A stretch of DNA of 64,000 bases, taken from the NCBI GenBank assembly GCA_040219295.1, contig JAVJST010000001.1, positions 124,001 through 188,000 of the forward strand, written 5' to 3'. The DNA comes from JAVJST01 sp040219295 (GTDB taxonomy: Bacteria > Pseudomonadota > Alphaproteobacteria > Rhodospirillales > Casp-alpha2). The position numbers and the translations under genes are program-made. Each line of letters begins with the position of its first letter. Position 1 is the first letter of the stretch. Of this stretch, positions 8,222-15,140 are shown piece by piece. A model generated the notes under the pieces. It did no database searches. It was given only the letters and a program-made list of their open reading frames with translations, and was not told where the DNA came from.

Positions 8222-9381
8222 TCAATCCGCTCGTCAGCGCGACCGAGGCGCCGCCGATCGCCGAGGCGGCCGGCTGGCTGAAGCCGGAGCGCTTCGGTGC
8301 GGATACGCCGCTGATCGACGTTTGCCAGGCGGTGCCGGGCTACGGCCCGCCCGAGAGCCTGAGCGCCCGCGTCGCCGGGGCCGCCGCCGAGGACGCCACG
8401 GCGTTCTACACGCCGATCGCCGGGATCGCCCCCCTGCGCGAAGCGCTCGCGGACGATGTCAACGCACTCTACGGCGGCGACGTCCGGCCGGCGGAGGTGC
8501 TGATCACGTCGGGCTGCAACCAGGCGTTCGTGCTCGCCATGATCGCGCTGGCGGGCAGCGGGTCGTCGGTGCTGCTGCCGGCACCGTGGTACTTCAATCA
8601 CGCGATGACGCTCGGCTTGCTCGGCATCGAGGCCATCGCGCTGCCGTGCAGGCCCGGGAACGCCATGATTCCCGACCCGGCGGACGCGGCGCGCCTGATG
8701 CGCGACGACACCCGGGCCATCGTCCTGGTGACGCCCAACAACCCGACGGGCGCGATCTATCCGCCCGGCGTCATGGCGGCATTTCTCGACCTCGCGGCCG
8801 AGCGCGGCGTCGCGCTCGTCACGGATGAGACCTACCGGGATTTTTTGCCACCGGAGACAGGGCGCCCGCACGGGCTGTTCGCCGAGCGCGACTGGCGCCG
8901 CGACGGCCTCATTCACCTCTACAGCTTTTCCAAGGTCTACAGCCTCACCGGCTACCGGGTCGGCGCCATCGTCGCGGCATCGCGGACGATTGCCGAGATC
9001 GAGAAGGTCATGGACTGCGTCGCGATCTGCGCGCCGCATATCTCGCAGCGCGCGGCGCTCTACGGGCTTGAGGAACTGGCCGACTGGCGCGCCGCCAACC
9101 GCACGCTCATGGCGAACCGGGTCGAGGCGTTCCGGGACGCCATGAAGCGGGCCGACAACGGCTTTGCGATCCGCTCGATCGGCGCCTACTTCGCCTACGT
9201 CGAACACCCGTATCAGGACCGCTCGTCGCTCGACGTCGCCAAGTCGCTGGCGGCGGAAAAGAACCTCCTGTGCCTGCCCGGCACCATGTTCGGTCCCGCC
9301 CAGGAACGCATGCTGCGCTTCGCCTTCGCCAACGTCGACGAGAGCGTCATGCCGGCGATCGCCGAGCGGCTGGGCCGTTAG
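8218..9381 (+). CDS. PLP-dependent aminotransferase, class I/II
   Basis: 387 residues of the fold-type I aspartate aminotransferase family. PLP-binding features are visible: TSGCNQAF for the phosphate loop, TPNNPTGAIYPP, VTDETYRDFL with the cofactor Asp and Tyr, and the Schiff-base lysine in YSFSKVYSLTGYRVG. The start is a TTG that shares bases with the stop of the dioxygenase gene (TTGA), which implies translational coupling. Substrate specificity is not evident. It ends the erpA-xthA-dioxygenase unit and is convergent with the IlvD-type dehydratase. Confidence 0.9.
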   Translation: MINPLVSATEAPPIAEAAGWLKPERFGADTPLIDVCQAVPGYGPPESLSARVAGAAAEDATAFYTPIAGIAPLREALADDVNALYGGDVRPAEVLITSGCNQAFVLAMIALAGSGSSVLLPAPWYFNHAMTLGLLGIEAIALPCRPGNAMIPDPADAARLMRDDTRAIVLVTPNNPTGAIYPPGVMAAFLDLAAERGVALVTDETYRDFLPPETGRPHGLFAERDWRRDGLIHLYSFSKVYSLTGYRVGAIVAASRTIAEIEKVMDCVAICAPHISQRAALYGLEELADWRAANRTLMANRVEAFRDAMKRADNGFAIRSIGAYFAYVEHPYQDRSSLDVAKSLAAEKNLLCLPGTMFGPAQERMLRFAFANVDESVMPAIAERLGR

Positions 9382-9434
9382 CGGTTCCCCCCTGCCTATA
9401 ACGCCAGCCAGTCAGGCTGACGCGTGACAGCCGC

Positions 9435-11285
9435 TCAGGCGCGGTGCCTGTTGCGGGGCACGAACCCGGAGGGCTCGACGGTCCGGGGATCGCGGACCCA
9501 GACCTCGCGGTTGGGGTGCAGGCCGCCGCCCCTGGACGCCGGCACCGCCGAATGACGCGCCCGGTGAAGAAGCCGCGTGTCGGCCACGCCGCAGTTGGGA
9601 TGCACGCCGCCGTTGTCTCTGACAACCTTCTCCCACGCGTCGCGGCGGGCCGCGGCGGTCCCGGCATCTTCCAGCGCCGTGCAGTTGATCTCGTTGGTGT
9701 TGAGGTCGACGACGATCTCGTCGCCGTCCTCGATCAGCGCGATCGGCCCGCCGACCGCCGCTTCCGGCCCGACGTGACCGATCACCAGGCCGACCGAGCC
9801 GCCGGAGAACCGCGCATCGGTCATCAGCGCGATGACGATGTCGCGTTCGCGACACAGCGTCGTGATCCGCGACGTCGGGTCGAGCATCTCCGGCATCCCC
9901 GGCGCGCCGGTCGGGCCGGTGTAGCGGACGACGATCATGTCGTTGTCCTGGAACCGGTCGGGGTCCTCGTCGAGCGCCTTGATCAGGTCGGCCTCGCCTT
10001 CGAAGACCTGGGCCCGGCCGCGGAAGAGATTGTCGTCCAGGCCGCCCTCGACCCCGGCGAGCTTGAGGATGGCGGAATAGTCCGGCGACAGATTGCCGCC
10101 GAGCATCCTGAGCCCGCCCGTCGGCTTGAACGGCCTGGCGACCGGGTGGATCACGTCGCCGTCGGGTTCCGCCGTGCCGAGGTCCTCGACCTGTTGGGCC
10201 AGGGTGCGTCCGGTGCAGGTCATCATGTCGCCGTTGAGGAGACCGGCGTCGAGCAGTTCGCGAACGATCACCTGGACGCCGCCGACCCGGTCGATGTCGA
10301 TCATCGAGTAGGCGCCGTAGGGCCGCGCGTTGGTCAGCACCGGCACGATGTCGCGCGACAGGCGGTTGAACTCGTCGGGCGTCATGATGTCTTTCCAGAA
10401 GTCCGCGTAGCCCGCGGCGCGGGCGATTTCCGGGGTGTGTAGAACCGCATTGGTCGAGCCGCCGACGGCCATCGCGACGATGACGGCGTTGCGGATCGAG
10501 TCCGGCTGGACGATGTCGCGCGGCCTGAGGCCGGATTCCATCATGCCCGCGAGATAGCCGACCAACTCGGCCGGAAACTCGTTCAGGCGCCGGGGATCGT
10601 CGGATGCCGGGGCGACCATGTGCAGCGGCTGGAGGCCGGCCACCGCGATGAACGTCTGCATGGTGTTGTAGGTGAACATGCCGCCGCAGCTGCCGATGCC
10701 CGGGCAGGCGTTGCAGGAGACGAGGTGGCGGTACTCGGCGTCCGGGTGGCCGGCGACCTGGAAGGCGCTGACGATGTCGAGCGCCTCGCCGGTCTCCGGG
10801 TTGTGTCCCGGGCGGATCGTGCCGTCGGACATGAGGATCGCGGGCTCGTTGTGTTCGAGCACGGCGGCCATGGTGCCGACCGGCGGCTTGTCGCAGGCGA
10901 CGACCGCGATGATCCCCGCGAGCCCGGTCGCCGCGAAGTGTTCGCAGAGCGCGTCGTTCGTCACCTCGCGGCCGATCAGCGAGTAGCGCATCTCCGCCGT
11001 GCCGTTGCGCATGCCGTCCGACACCGCGACGGTGTATTCCGGCTGGACCAGGCGGTTCTTCAGCATGCCCGCTTCGGTACCGATGCGGTCGCGCAGCACC
11101 TCGTGGATCGCCTCGACCTTCGATGCGACGCCGAGGTAGCACTGGCTGTCGCCCTTGGTGCCGACGACGCCGACGGCGGGTTCGTGGATCAGGTCGGGAT
11201 CCGTGCCCAGTTCCTTGGCGAGCCCGATGGTCTGCGCGGAGCGGCCCGGGTGGCGGTCGATCCTGACGATGTTCGATTTCGGCAC
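9435..11285 (-). CDS. IlvD/Edd family dehydratase (dihydroxy-acid dehydratase-like)
   Basis: 616 residues, the length of E. coli IlvD. The family dehydrates dihydroxy acids or sugar acids with an Fe-S cluster. Three candidate cluster cysteines are visible: VGTKGDSQCYLG near residue 50, VVACDKPPVGTM near 130, and CPGIGSCGGMFTYNTMQT near 200. The second and third motifs differ from textbook IlvD (usual CDKxxPGM and CGGMYTANTM), so a sugar-acid dehydratase or another subfamily is possible. I therefore give no symbol. Other family blocks present are GGSTNAVLHTPEIA and RFSGGSVGLVIGHVGPEA. The leader contains three 11-base direct repeats just before the start. Confidence 0.82.
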   Translation of the reverse strand: MPKSNIVRIDRHPGRSAQTIGLAKELGTDPDLIHEPAVGVVGTKGDSQCYLGVASKVEAIHEVLRDRIGTEAGMLKNRLVQPEYTVAVSDGMRNGTAEMRYSLIGREVTNDALCEHFAATGLAGIIAVVACDKPPVGTMAAVLEHNEPAILMSDGTIRPGHNPETGEALDIVSAFQVAGHPDAEYRHLVSCNACPGIGSCGGMFTYNTMQTFIAVAGLQPLHMVAPASDDPRRLNEFPAELVGYLAGMMESGLRPRDIVQPDSIRNAVIVAMAVGGSTNAVLHTPEIARAAGYADFWKDIMTPDEFNRLSRDIVPVLTNARPYGAYSMIDIDRVGGVQVIVRELLDAGLLNGDMMTCTGRTLAQQVEDLGTAEPDGDVIHPVARPFKPTGGLRMLGGNLSPDYSAILKLAGVEGGLDDNLFRGRAQVFEGEADLIKALDEDPDRFQDNDMIVVRYTGPTGAPGMPEMLDPTSRITTLCRERDIVIALMTDARFSGGSVGLVIGHVGPEAAVGGPIALIEDGDEIVVDLNTNEINCTALEDAGTAAARRDAWEKVVRDNGGVHPNCGVADTRLLHRARHSAVPASRGGGLHPNREVWVRDPRTVEPSGFVPRNRHRA

Positions 11286-11300
11286 GGCTTTCCTCCCGCT

Positions 11301-11386
11301 GGTTTTCTGGTGATCTTCTGGTGATCTTTTGGCGATATCCTGAGGTCAGTGTGTTAACCACCCGGGCGGGATTTTTCCAGCGAACA
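11301..11386. repeat. duplicated non-coding segment, copy A
   Basis: This segment upstream of the IlvD-type gene recurs, diverged, at 16790-16879 in the same orientation. Identity is perfect over 24 bases (11363-11386 against 16856-16879), with an additional shared GAGGTCAG (11342-11349 against 16820-16827) and related CTGGTGATC / CTGGCGACC repeats before it. Copy A is upstream of the dehydratase and copy B upstream of the MFS gene, both read on the minus strand. It could be a shared promoter/operator or the scar of a duplication bracketing the nir genes. Confidence 0.7.
11305..11337. repeat. three tandem 11-base repeats in the dehydratase leader
   Basis: Two identical copies of TTCTGGTGATC (11305-11315 and 11316-11326) are followed by a diverged third, TTTTGGCGATA (11327-11337). 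They end 20 bases upstream of the minus-strand start at 11285. An 11-base period places the units on one helical face, as for tandem protein-binding sites. They could equally be a slippage product. Confidence 0.65.
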
Positions 11387-11546
11387 TTTGCCGGCGGCCC
11401 CGACGCCACCCGGAAAACCATCGGGGAAACGGTAGATCCGGGCCGACAGCCCGTTGCGCCGGTTCGTGTGGCCGGACGGAGGCCGACGGGCGTTGGCATC
11501 GCGAAGGGCAATTTGAAACGGCCCGGCATGCTGCTACCGTGCATCG

Positions 11547-12272
11547 ATGAACAACGCCCTCGCCGCAAGAGTTCTGCCGCAGCTCGACGAGACTCTCATC
11601 GCCGGGCTGCCGCCCTTTGCCCGCCTGTCCGGCCACCAGATCCGCGAGATCCTGGAGTTCGCCTCGGTTCGCGAGGTGAGCGAAGGAGCGACGTTCTTCC
11701 GCGAGGGCGAGCCGGCGGACCGGTTCTTCATGCTTCTCGACGGGTTCGTCCGCGTGGTTCGGATCACCGAGGACGGCGAGCAGGTCATCGCGCTCCACAT
11801 CCCGGCCGGTCAGCTCTTCGGGATTGCGAAAGCCCTCGCGCGCGATACCTACCCCGCCACGGCCGAGGCAGCCTGCGACGGTATTGTCCTGAGCTGGCCC
11901 GTCTCGCTCTGGGACAAGTTCTCCGCCGAATACCCCGGCTTCCTGACCGAGACCTATCGTTCGGTCGGCGAGCGCATGGGCGAGATGAACGAGCGGCTGA
12001 TGGACCTGGCGACCAAGCACGTCGAGCAGCGGATCGCCAACGTGCTGTTGCGGTTGGTGAACCAGACCGGCAAGCAGACCGACGACGGCATCGAGATCGG
12101 TTTTCCCATCACCCGTCAGGACGTTTCCGAAATGACCGGATGCACGCTGCATACCGTCAGCCGGCTGCTCAGCGCGTGGGAGAAGGCCGGTATCGTCAGG
12201 AGCAAGCGGAAGCGGATCGTCGTCTGTCGCCCGCACGCGCTTGTCGAGCTCTCCGAGACGCCTCAGCGGTAA
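11547..12272 (+). CDS. Crp/Fnr family transcription regulator (NnrR/Dnr-like by context)
   Basis: 241 residues: an N-terminal cyclic-nucleotide-binding-like beta-roll (about 20-140, with EGATFFREGEPADRFFMLLDG), a dimerisation helix, and a C-terminal winged HTH (about 165-235, TRQDVSEMTGCTLHTVSRLL). The N terminus has no FNR-type cysteine cluster, so an oxygen-sensing Fe-S cluster is unlikely. The recognition helix ends in TVSRLL, typical of regulators that bind TTG-N8-CAA sites. Two such sites lie between the neighbouring DUF1858 and pseudoazurin genes, so this is their likely activator, perhaps responding to NO. The 3' end overlaps the convergent DUF1858 gene by 77 bases. Confidence 0.9.
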   Translation: MNNALAARVLPQLDETLIAGLPPFARLSGHQIREILEFASVREVSEGATFFREGEPADRFFMLLDGFVRVVRITEDGEQVIALHIPAGQLFGIAKALARDTYPATAEAACDGIVLSWPVSLWDKFSAEYPGFLTETYRSVGERMGEMNERLMDLATKHVEQRIANVLLRLVNQTGKQTDDGIEIGFPITRQDVSEMTGCTLHTVSRLLSAWEKAGIVRSKRKRIVVCRPHALVELSETPQR

Positions 12273-12471
12273 CCGCGGCCCGAAGTTCGCGCCGAAACGC
12301 GGATTCGTCGAGACCGTACTCCCGGCAGGCGTCGACGACCGTGTGAAACGGGCCGATCAGACAGCCGACACAAAGCATCCGATGTCTGATGAAGACCGGC
12401 ACCGTCTCCGGCCAGCGGCGCATGAGCTCGCTGAGCGAAAGTCCCGGATCATCAATGGTTCGCCGACGCAT
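12196..12471 (-). CDS. DUF1858 domain protein (hybrid-cluster-protein-associated type)
   Basis: 91 residues. Residues 6-60 match the DUF1858 redox-disulfide domain: DPGLSLSELMRRWPETVPVF, then RHRMLCVGCLIGPFHTVVDAC with the C-x2-C pair, then a helical end. Such small proteins are common beside nitrite and NO metabolism genes and are thought to act in redox or Fe-S chemistry. The basic C-terminal tail is encoded antisense to the end of the Crp/Fnr gene (77-base overlap). A TTG-N8-CAA palindrome is centred about 59 bases upstream of the ATG. Confidence 0.88.
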   Translation of the reverse strand: MRRRTIDDPGLSLSELMRRWPETVPVFIRHRMLCVGCLIGPFHTVVDACREYGLDESAFRRELRAAVTAEASRRARQARAGDRRRSASACS

Positions 12472-12523
12472 CGCGGTCCCCGTGCGGTTTCCGTGACCCT
12501 AGCGGCGCTGCCCGGCGCAATCT

Positions 12524-12537
12524 TTGCGCAGGAACAA
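12524..12537 (-). promoter_or_regulatory. Crp/Fnr (NNR-type) binding site for DUF1858 gene
   Basis: TTGCGCAGGAACAA fits TTG-N8-CAA. Read on the minus strand it is TTGTTCCTGCGCAA, which differs at only two central positions from the partner site at 12599-12612. Its centre is about 59 bases upstream of the DUF1858 start. The match and the neighbouring regulator gene support a functional operator; binding is inferred. Confidence 0.75.
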
Positions 12538-12598
12538 GGTTGATCCTGCCGACGAAAGACGGCCGATCCGCCGCCTTTCGCATCACTTCTTCGCGACA

Positions 12599-12612
12599 TT
12601 GTTCTAGCGCAA
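12599..12612 (+). promoter_or_regulatory. Crp/Fnr (NNR-type) binding site for pseudoazurin-nirK
   Basis: TTGTTCTAGCGCAA fits TTG-N8-CAA and shares 12 of 14 bases with the site at 12524-12537 read on the other strand. It is centred about 65 bases upstream of the pseudoazurin start, which leaves room for a class II-like activator position at about -41.5 if transcription starts near 12647. It faces the pseudoazurin-nirK-nirV unit. Confidence 0.78.
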
Positions 12613-12670
12613 CGACCGGGTCCCGGATCGCGGCGATCATGGGGCCGTATCCACTGGAAAGGTCCAAGAC

Positions 12671-13105
12671 ATGCTTCGAACATTCATTGCGGCAACCCTC
12701 GTGACGCTATCGCTGGCGGCGCCCGCGCGGGCCGGCGTCGTCGAGATCAAGATGCTGAACAAGGGCGAAGACGGCACCATCATGGTCTTCGATCCCGCGT
12801 ACGTCAGGCTCGAGCCCGGCGATACGCTCAGGTTCCTGGCCACCGACAAGGGCCACAACGCCGAGTCCGTGAAGGGCATGCACCCGAGCGGCGCGGAAAC
12901 CTTCAAGGGCAAGATCAACCAGGAAATCGAAGTCACGTTCGAACGCGAGGGCTGGTACGGAATTCTGTGCAAGCCGCACTTCGCCATGGGGATGGTGATG
13001 GTCGTCGAAGTCGGCGACGCTGACGTGCCGGAGGACTTTCTCGCCGGCCGCATTCCGCCCCGTGCCATGGCCCGCTTCGAGGATGCAATCGCCCGGGCGC
13101 AATAG
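12671..13105 (+). CDS. pseudoazurin
   Basis: 144-residue blue copper protein with a signal peptide (to about residue 21, ARA). Type 1 copper ligands are H62 in DKGHNAES and C100, H103 and M108 in LCKPHFAMGM, the exact pseudoazurin arrangement. It is periplasmic and normally donates electrons to copper nitrite reductase, which is the next gene 30 bases downstream. The C-terminal 25 residues (PPRAMARFEDAIARAQ region) match the usual helical end. Regulation is probably through the palindrome at 12599. Confidence 0.95.
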   Translation: MLRTFIAATLVTLSLAAPARAGVVEIKMLNKGEDGTIMVFDPAYVRLEPGDTLRFLATDKGHNAESVKGMHPSGAETFKGKINQEIEVTFEREGWYGILCKPHFAMGMVMVVEVGDADVPEDFLAGRIPPRAMARFEDAIARAQ

Positions 13106-13135
13106 CCCGCGCTTTACGATGGAGGAGAGATCATC

Positions 13136-14359
13136 ATGAAAAAGCCATTCGACAGCCCCTTGTCCCTGCCGAGCCGCAGGGATGTCCTGATGTACGCAGG
13201 CATGGCGGGCGTTGCCTCGGCCATGGGCGCCACCGCCACCGCGCGGCCGGCGTCGGCGATGTATTCGAGCGCCGTCTCGAAACTCGGCCAGCGCAGCGCG
13301 CTGCTGCCGGTCTCCGCCGAAGTGACCGCCGGCGCCCCCCAGGTCGACCTGAGCCACCTGCCGCGGGTGAAACAGGAACTGGTGGCCCCGCCCTTCGCCC
13401 CGGCCCACGAACAGGTCGCGAGCGGCGGCCCGAAGATCGTCGAGGTGCGCCTCGAGATCAAGGAGAAGCGCATGGTCGTCGACGAGGACACCGGCGCCAG
13501 CGTCTGGGCGCTGACCTACGGCGGCTCCGTCCCCGGTCCGTTGATCGTCTGCCACGAGGGCGATTACGTCGAGGTCACGCTCGTCAATCCGCCAACCAGC
13601 GTGATGGAGCACAACGTCGACTTCCACGCCGCGACGGGGGCGCTCGGCGGCGGCGGCCTGACCCACGTCTTCCCCGGCGAAGAAGTCGTGCTGCGGTGGA
13701 AGGCGACCAAGCCCGGCACCTTCGTCTATCACTGTGCGCCCGGCGGCGAGATGATCCCCTATCACATCTGCCACGGCATGAACGGCGCGGTCATGGTCCT
13801 GCCGCGCGACGGACTGAAGGACGCCGACGGAAAACCGCTGCGCTACGACAGTGTCGTCTACATCGGCGAGCAGGATTACTACCTGCCGATGGACGCGGAC
13901 GGCGAGTACAAGACCTACGAGTTCGCCGGCGGGGACTACGCCGACAGCCTGGCGGCGATGCGCGGCCTGATCCCGACGCACGTGGTCTTCAACGGTGCGG
14001 TCGGGGCCCTGACCGGCGACGGCGCGCTGAGGGCGAACGTCGGCGAGACGGTCCTGATGGTCCACACCCAGGCGAACCGGGACTCGCGTCCGCACCTGAT
14101 CGGCGGCCACGCCGACTACCTGTGGGAGGGCGGCAGTTTCTCGGACCCGCCGATGACCGGTTTCGAGACGTGGTTCATCCGCGGCGGCGCGGCGGGCGCG
14201 GCGATGTACACCTTCCGCCAGCCCGGGGTCTATGCCTACGTCACCCACAACCTGATCGAGGCCGTGCTGCTCGGCGGAACCGCCCACTTCGTCGTCGAGG
14301 GCCAGTGGGACAACGACCTGATGGCCCAGGTCAGCCAGCCCGGCCCGATCGCGTTCTAG
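13136..14359 (+). CDS. nirK: copper-containing nitrite reductase
   Basis: 407 residues with two cupredoxin domains; reduces nitrite to nitric oxide in the periplasm. A twin-arginine motif (SRRDVLMYAG, residues 13-22) starts the leader, so export is through Tat. Type 1 copper ligands are H159, C200, H210 and M215; type 2 ligands are H164, H199 and H371. The catalytic pair is D162 and H320 (in SRPHLIGGHAD). The loop between H210 and M215 reads HICHGM, with an extra Cys where many homologues have HVTSGM. It is preceded by pseudoazurin and followed by nirV, a classic NirK unit. Confidence 0.97.
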   Translation: MKKPFDSPLSLPSRRDVLMYAGMAGVASAMGATATARPASAMYSSAVSKLGQRSALLPVSAEVTAGAPQVDLSHLPRVKQELVAPPFAPAHEQVASGGPKIVEVRLEIKEKRMVVDEDTGASVWALTYGGSVPGPLIVCHEGDYVEVTLVNPPTSVMEHNVDFHAATGALGGGGLTHVFPGEEVVLRWKATKPGTFVYHCAPGGEMIPYHICHGMNGAVMVLPRDGLKDADGKPLRYDSVVYIGEQDYYLPMDADGEYKTYEFAGGDYADSLAAMRGLIPTHVVFNGAVGALTGDGALRANVGETVLMVHTQANRDSRPHLIGGHADYLWEGGSFSDPPMTGFETWFIRGGAAGAAMYTFRQPGVYAYVTHNLIEAVLLGGTAHFVVEGQWDNDLMAQVSQPGPIAF

Positions 14360-14374
14360 AGGCCGGGGGCTGAG

Positions 14375-15100
14375 ATGAACGGTCGCGTCGCTCTCGTTGC
14401 GGGGATCGGCGCGACCCTCTTTGCGGTCGCCGCGGCCGCGTTGTCGCTGCGCGGCCCCGATCCCGCCTACCTGCCGGCGTTCGCCGCGCGCCCGTGGGCC
14501 GGGACCTCGGGCGACATCTACGTGGCGAAGTACGAGGTCACCGTCGCCGAGTGGAACCGGTGCAACGATGCCGGCGCGTGTTCGCTGCGCCTGAAGACCC
14601 GCGGCGGCCTCGATCCCGCAACGACCCCGGCGACCGGTCTGAACTGGCTCGACACCCGGGAGTACGTCGCCTGGATCAACCGGCGCGCCCGCCACCCCCT
14701 GCGCCTGCCGACGCGCCGCGAATGGAACGACATGGCGGCATCGGTCCTGCCGCCGAAACCGGATCCCATATTCACCGATCCGGCGCTGCGCTGGGCCGCC
14801 GATTATCTGACCGACCGGGATTATCCGCGCGCGCTCCGCCCGTCGGGGACCTTTTCGGAGTCGCGCGAGGGCGTGTTCGATCTCGACGGCTCGGTCTGGG
14901 AGTGGACGTCCGAGTGCTATCACGAGAACACCCTGACCGAGCATTGCGCCGCCTTCTGGGCCGGCGGACTGCACCTGTCCGTGCTCTCGATCTTCACCCG
15001 CGATCCGGCGCGCGGCGGCTGCGCCGTCGGCGCACCGCCGGCGCACCTGGGCATGCGCCTGGTCTCCGACCGGGCGCCGCCGGACTGGGCTCAGCGGTGA
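14375..15100 (+). CDS. nirV: NirV-like formylglycine-generating-enzyme-family protein
   Basis: 241 residues with an N-terminal hydrophobic anchor or signal (to about residue 25) and an FGE/sulfatase-modifying domain: DIYVAKYEVTVAEWNRC, LNWLDTREYVAWIN, LRLPTRREWNDMA, and VFDLDGSVWEWTSECY. Proteins of this family, called NirV, commonly follow nirK, and their exact role in nitrite reductase maturation is unclear. It starts 15 bases after nirK, so cotranscription is likely. An octanucleotide tandem repeat follows the stop directly. Confidence 0.85.
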   Translation: MNGRVALVAGIGATLFAVAAAALSLRGPDPAYLPAFAARPWAGTSGDIYVAKYEVTVAEWNRCNDAGACSLRLKTRGGLDPATTPATGLNWLDTREYVAWINRRARHPLRLPTRREWNDMAASVLPPKPDPIFTDPALRWAADYLTDRDYPRALRPSGTFSESREGVFDLDGSVWEWTSECYHENTLTEHCAAFWAGGLHLSVLSIFTRDPARGGCAVGAPPAHLGMRLVSDRAPPDWAQR

Positions 15101-15101
15101 G

Positions 15102-15132
15102 CCCATGACCCCATGACCCCATGACCCCATGA
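15102..15132. repeat. octanucleotide tandem repeat
   Basis: The unit CCCCATGA is repeated almost perfectly about 3.5-4 times with ATG at 15105, 15113, 15121 and 15129. It fills most of the 40-base gap between the convergent nirV and MFS stop codons. A period of 8 is not a multiple of 3, but it lies outside both coding sequences. I see no hairpin terminator in this gap. Confidence 0.85.
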
Positions 15133-15140
15133 TCATTGAA

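Noticed and set aside
9412..11568. 718-codon minus-strand frame shifted against the IlvD-type gene
   Set aside because: Same strand but another frame of a real gene; sequence is Arg/Gly-rich without any domain.
12707..15136. 809-codon open frame on the minus strand opposite pseudoazurin, nirK and nirV
   Set aside because: It is antisense to three well-supported genes with intact catalytic residues; long antisense frames are expected in GC-rich DNA.
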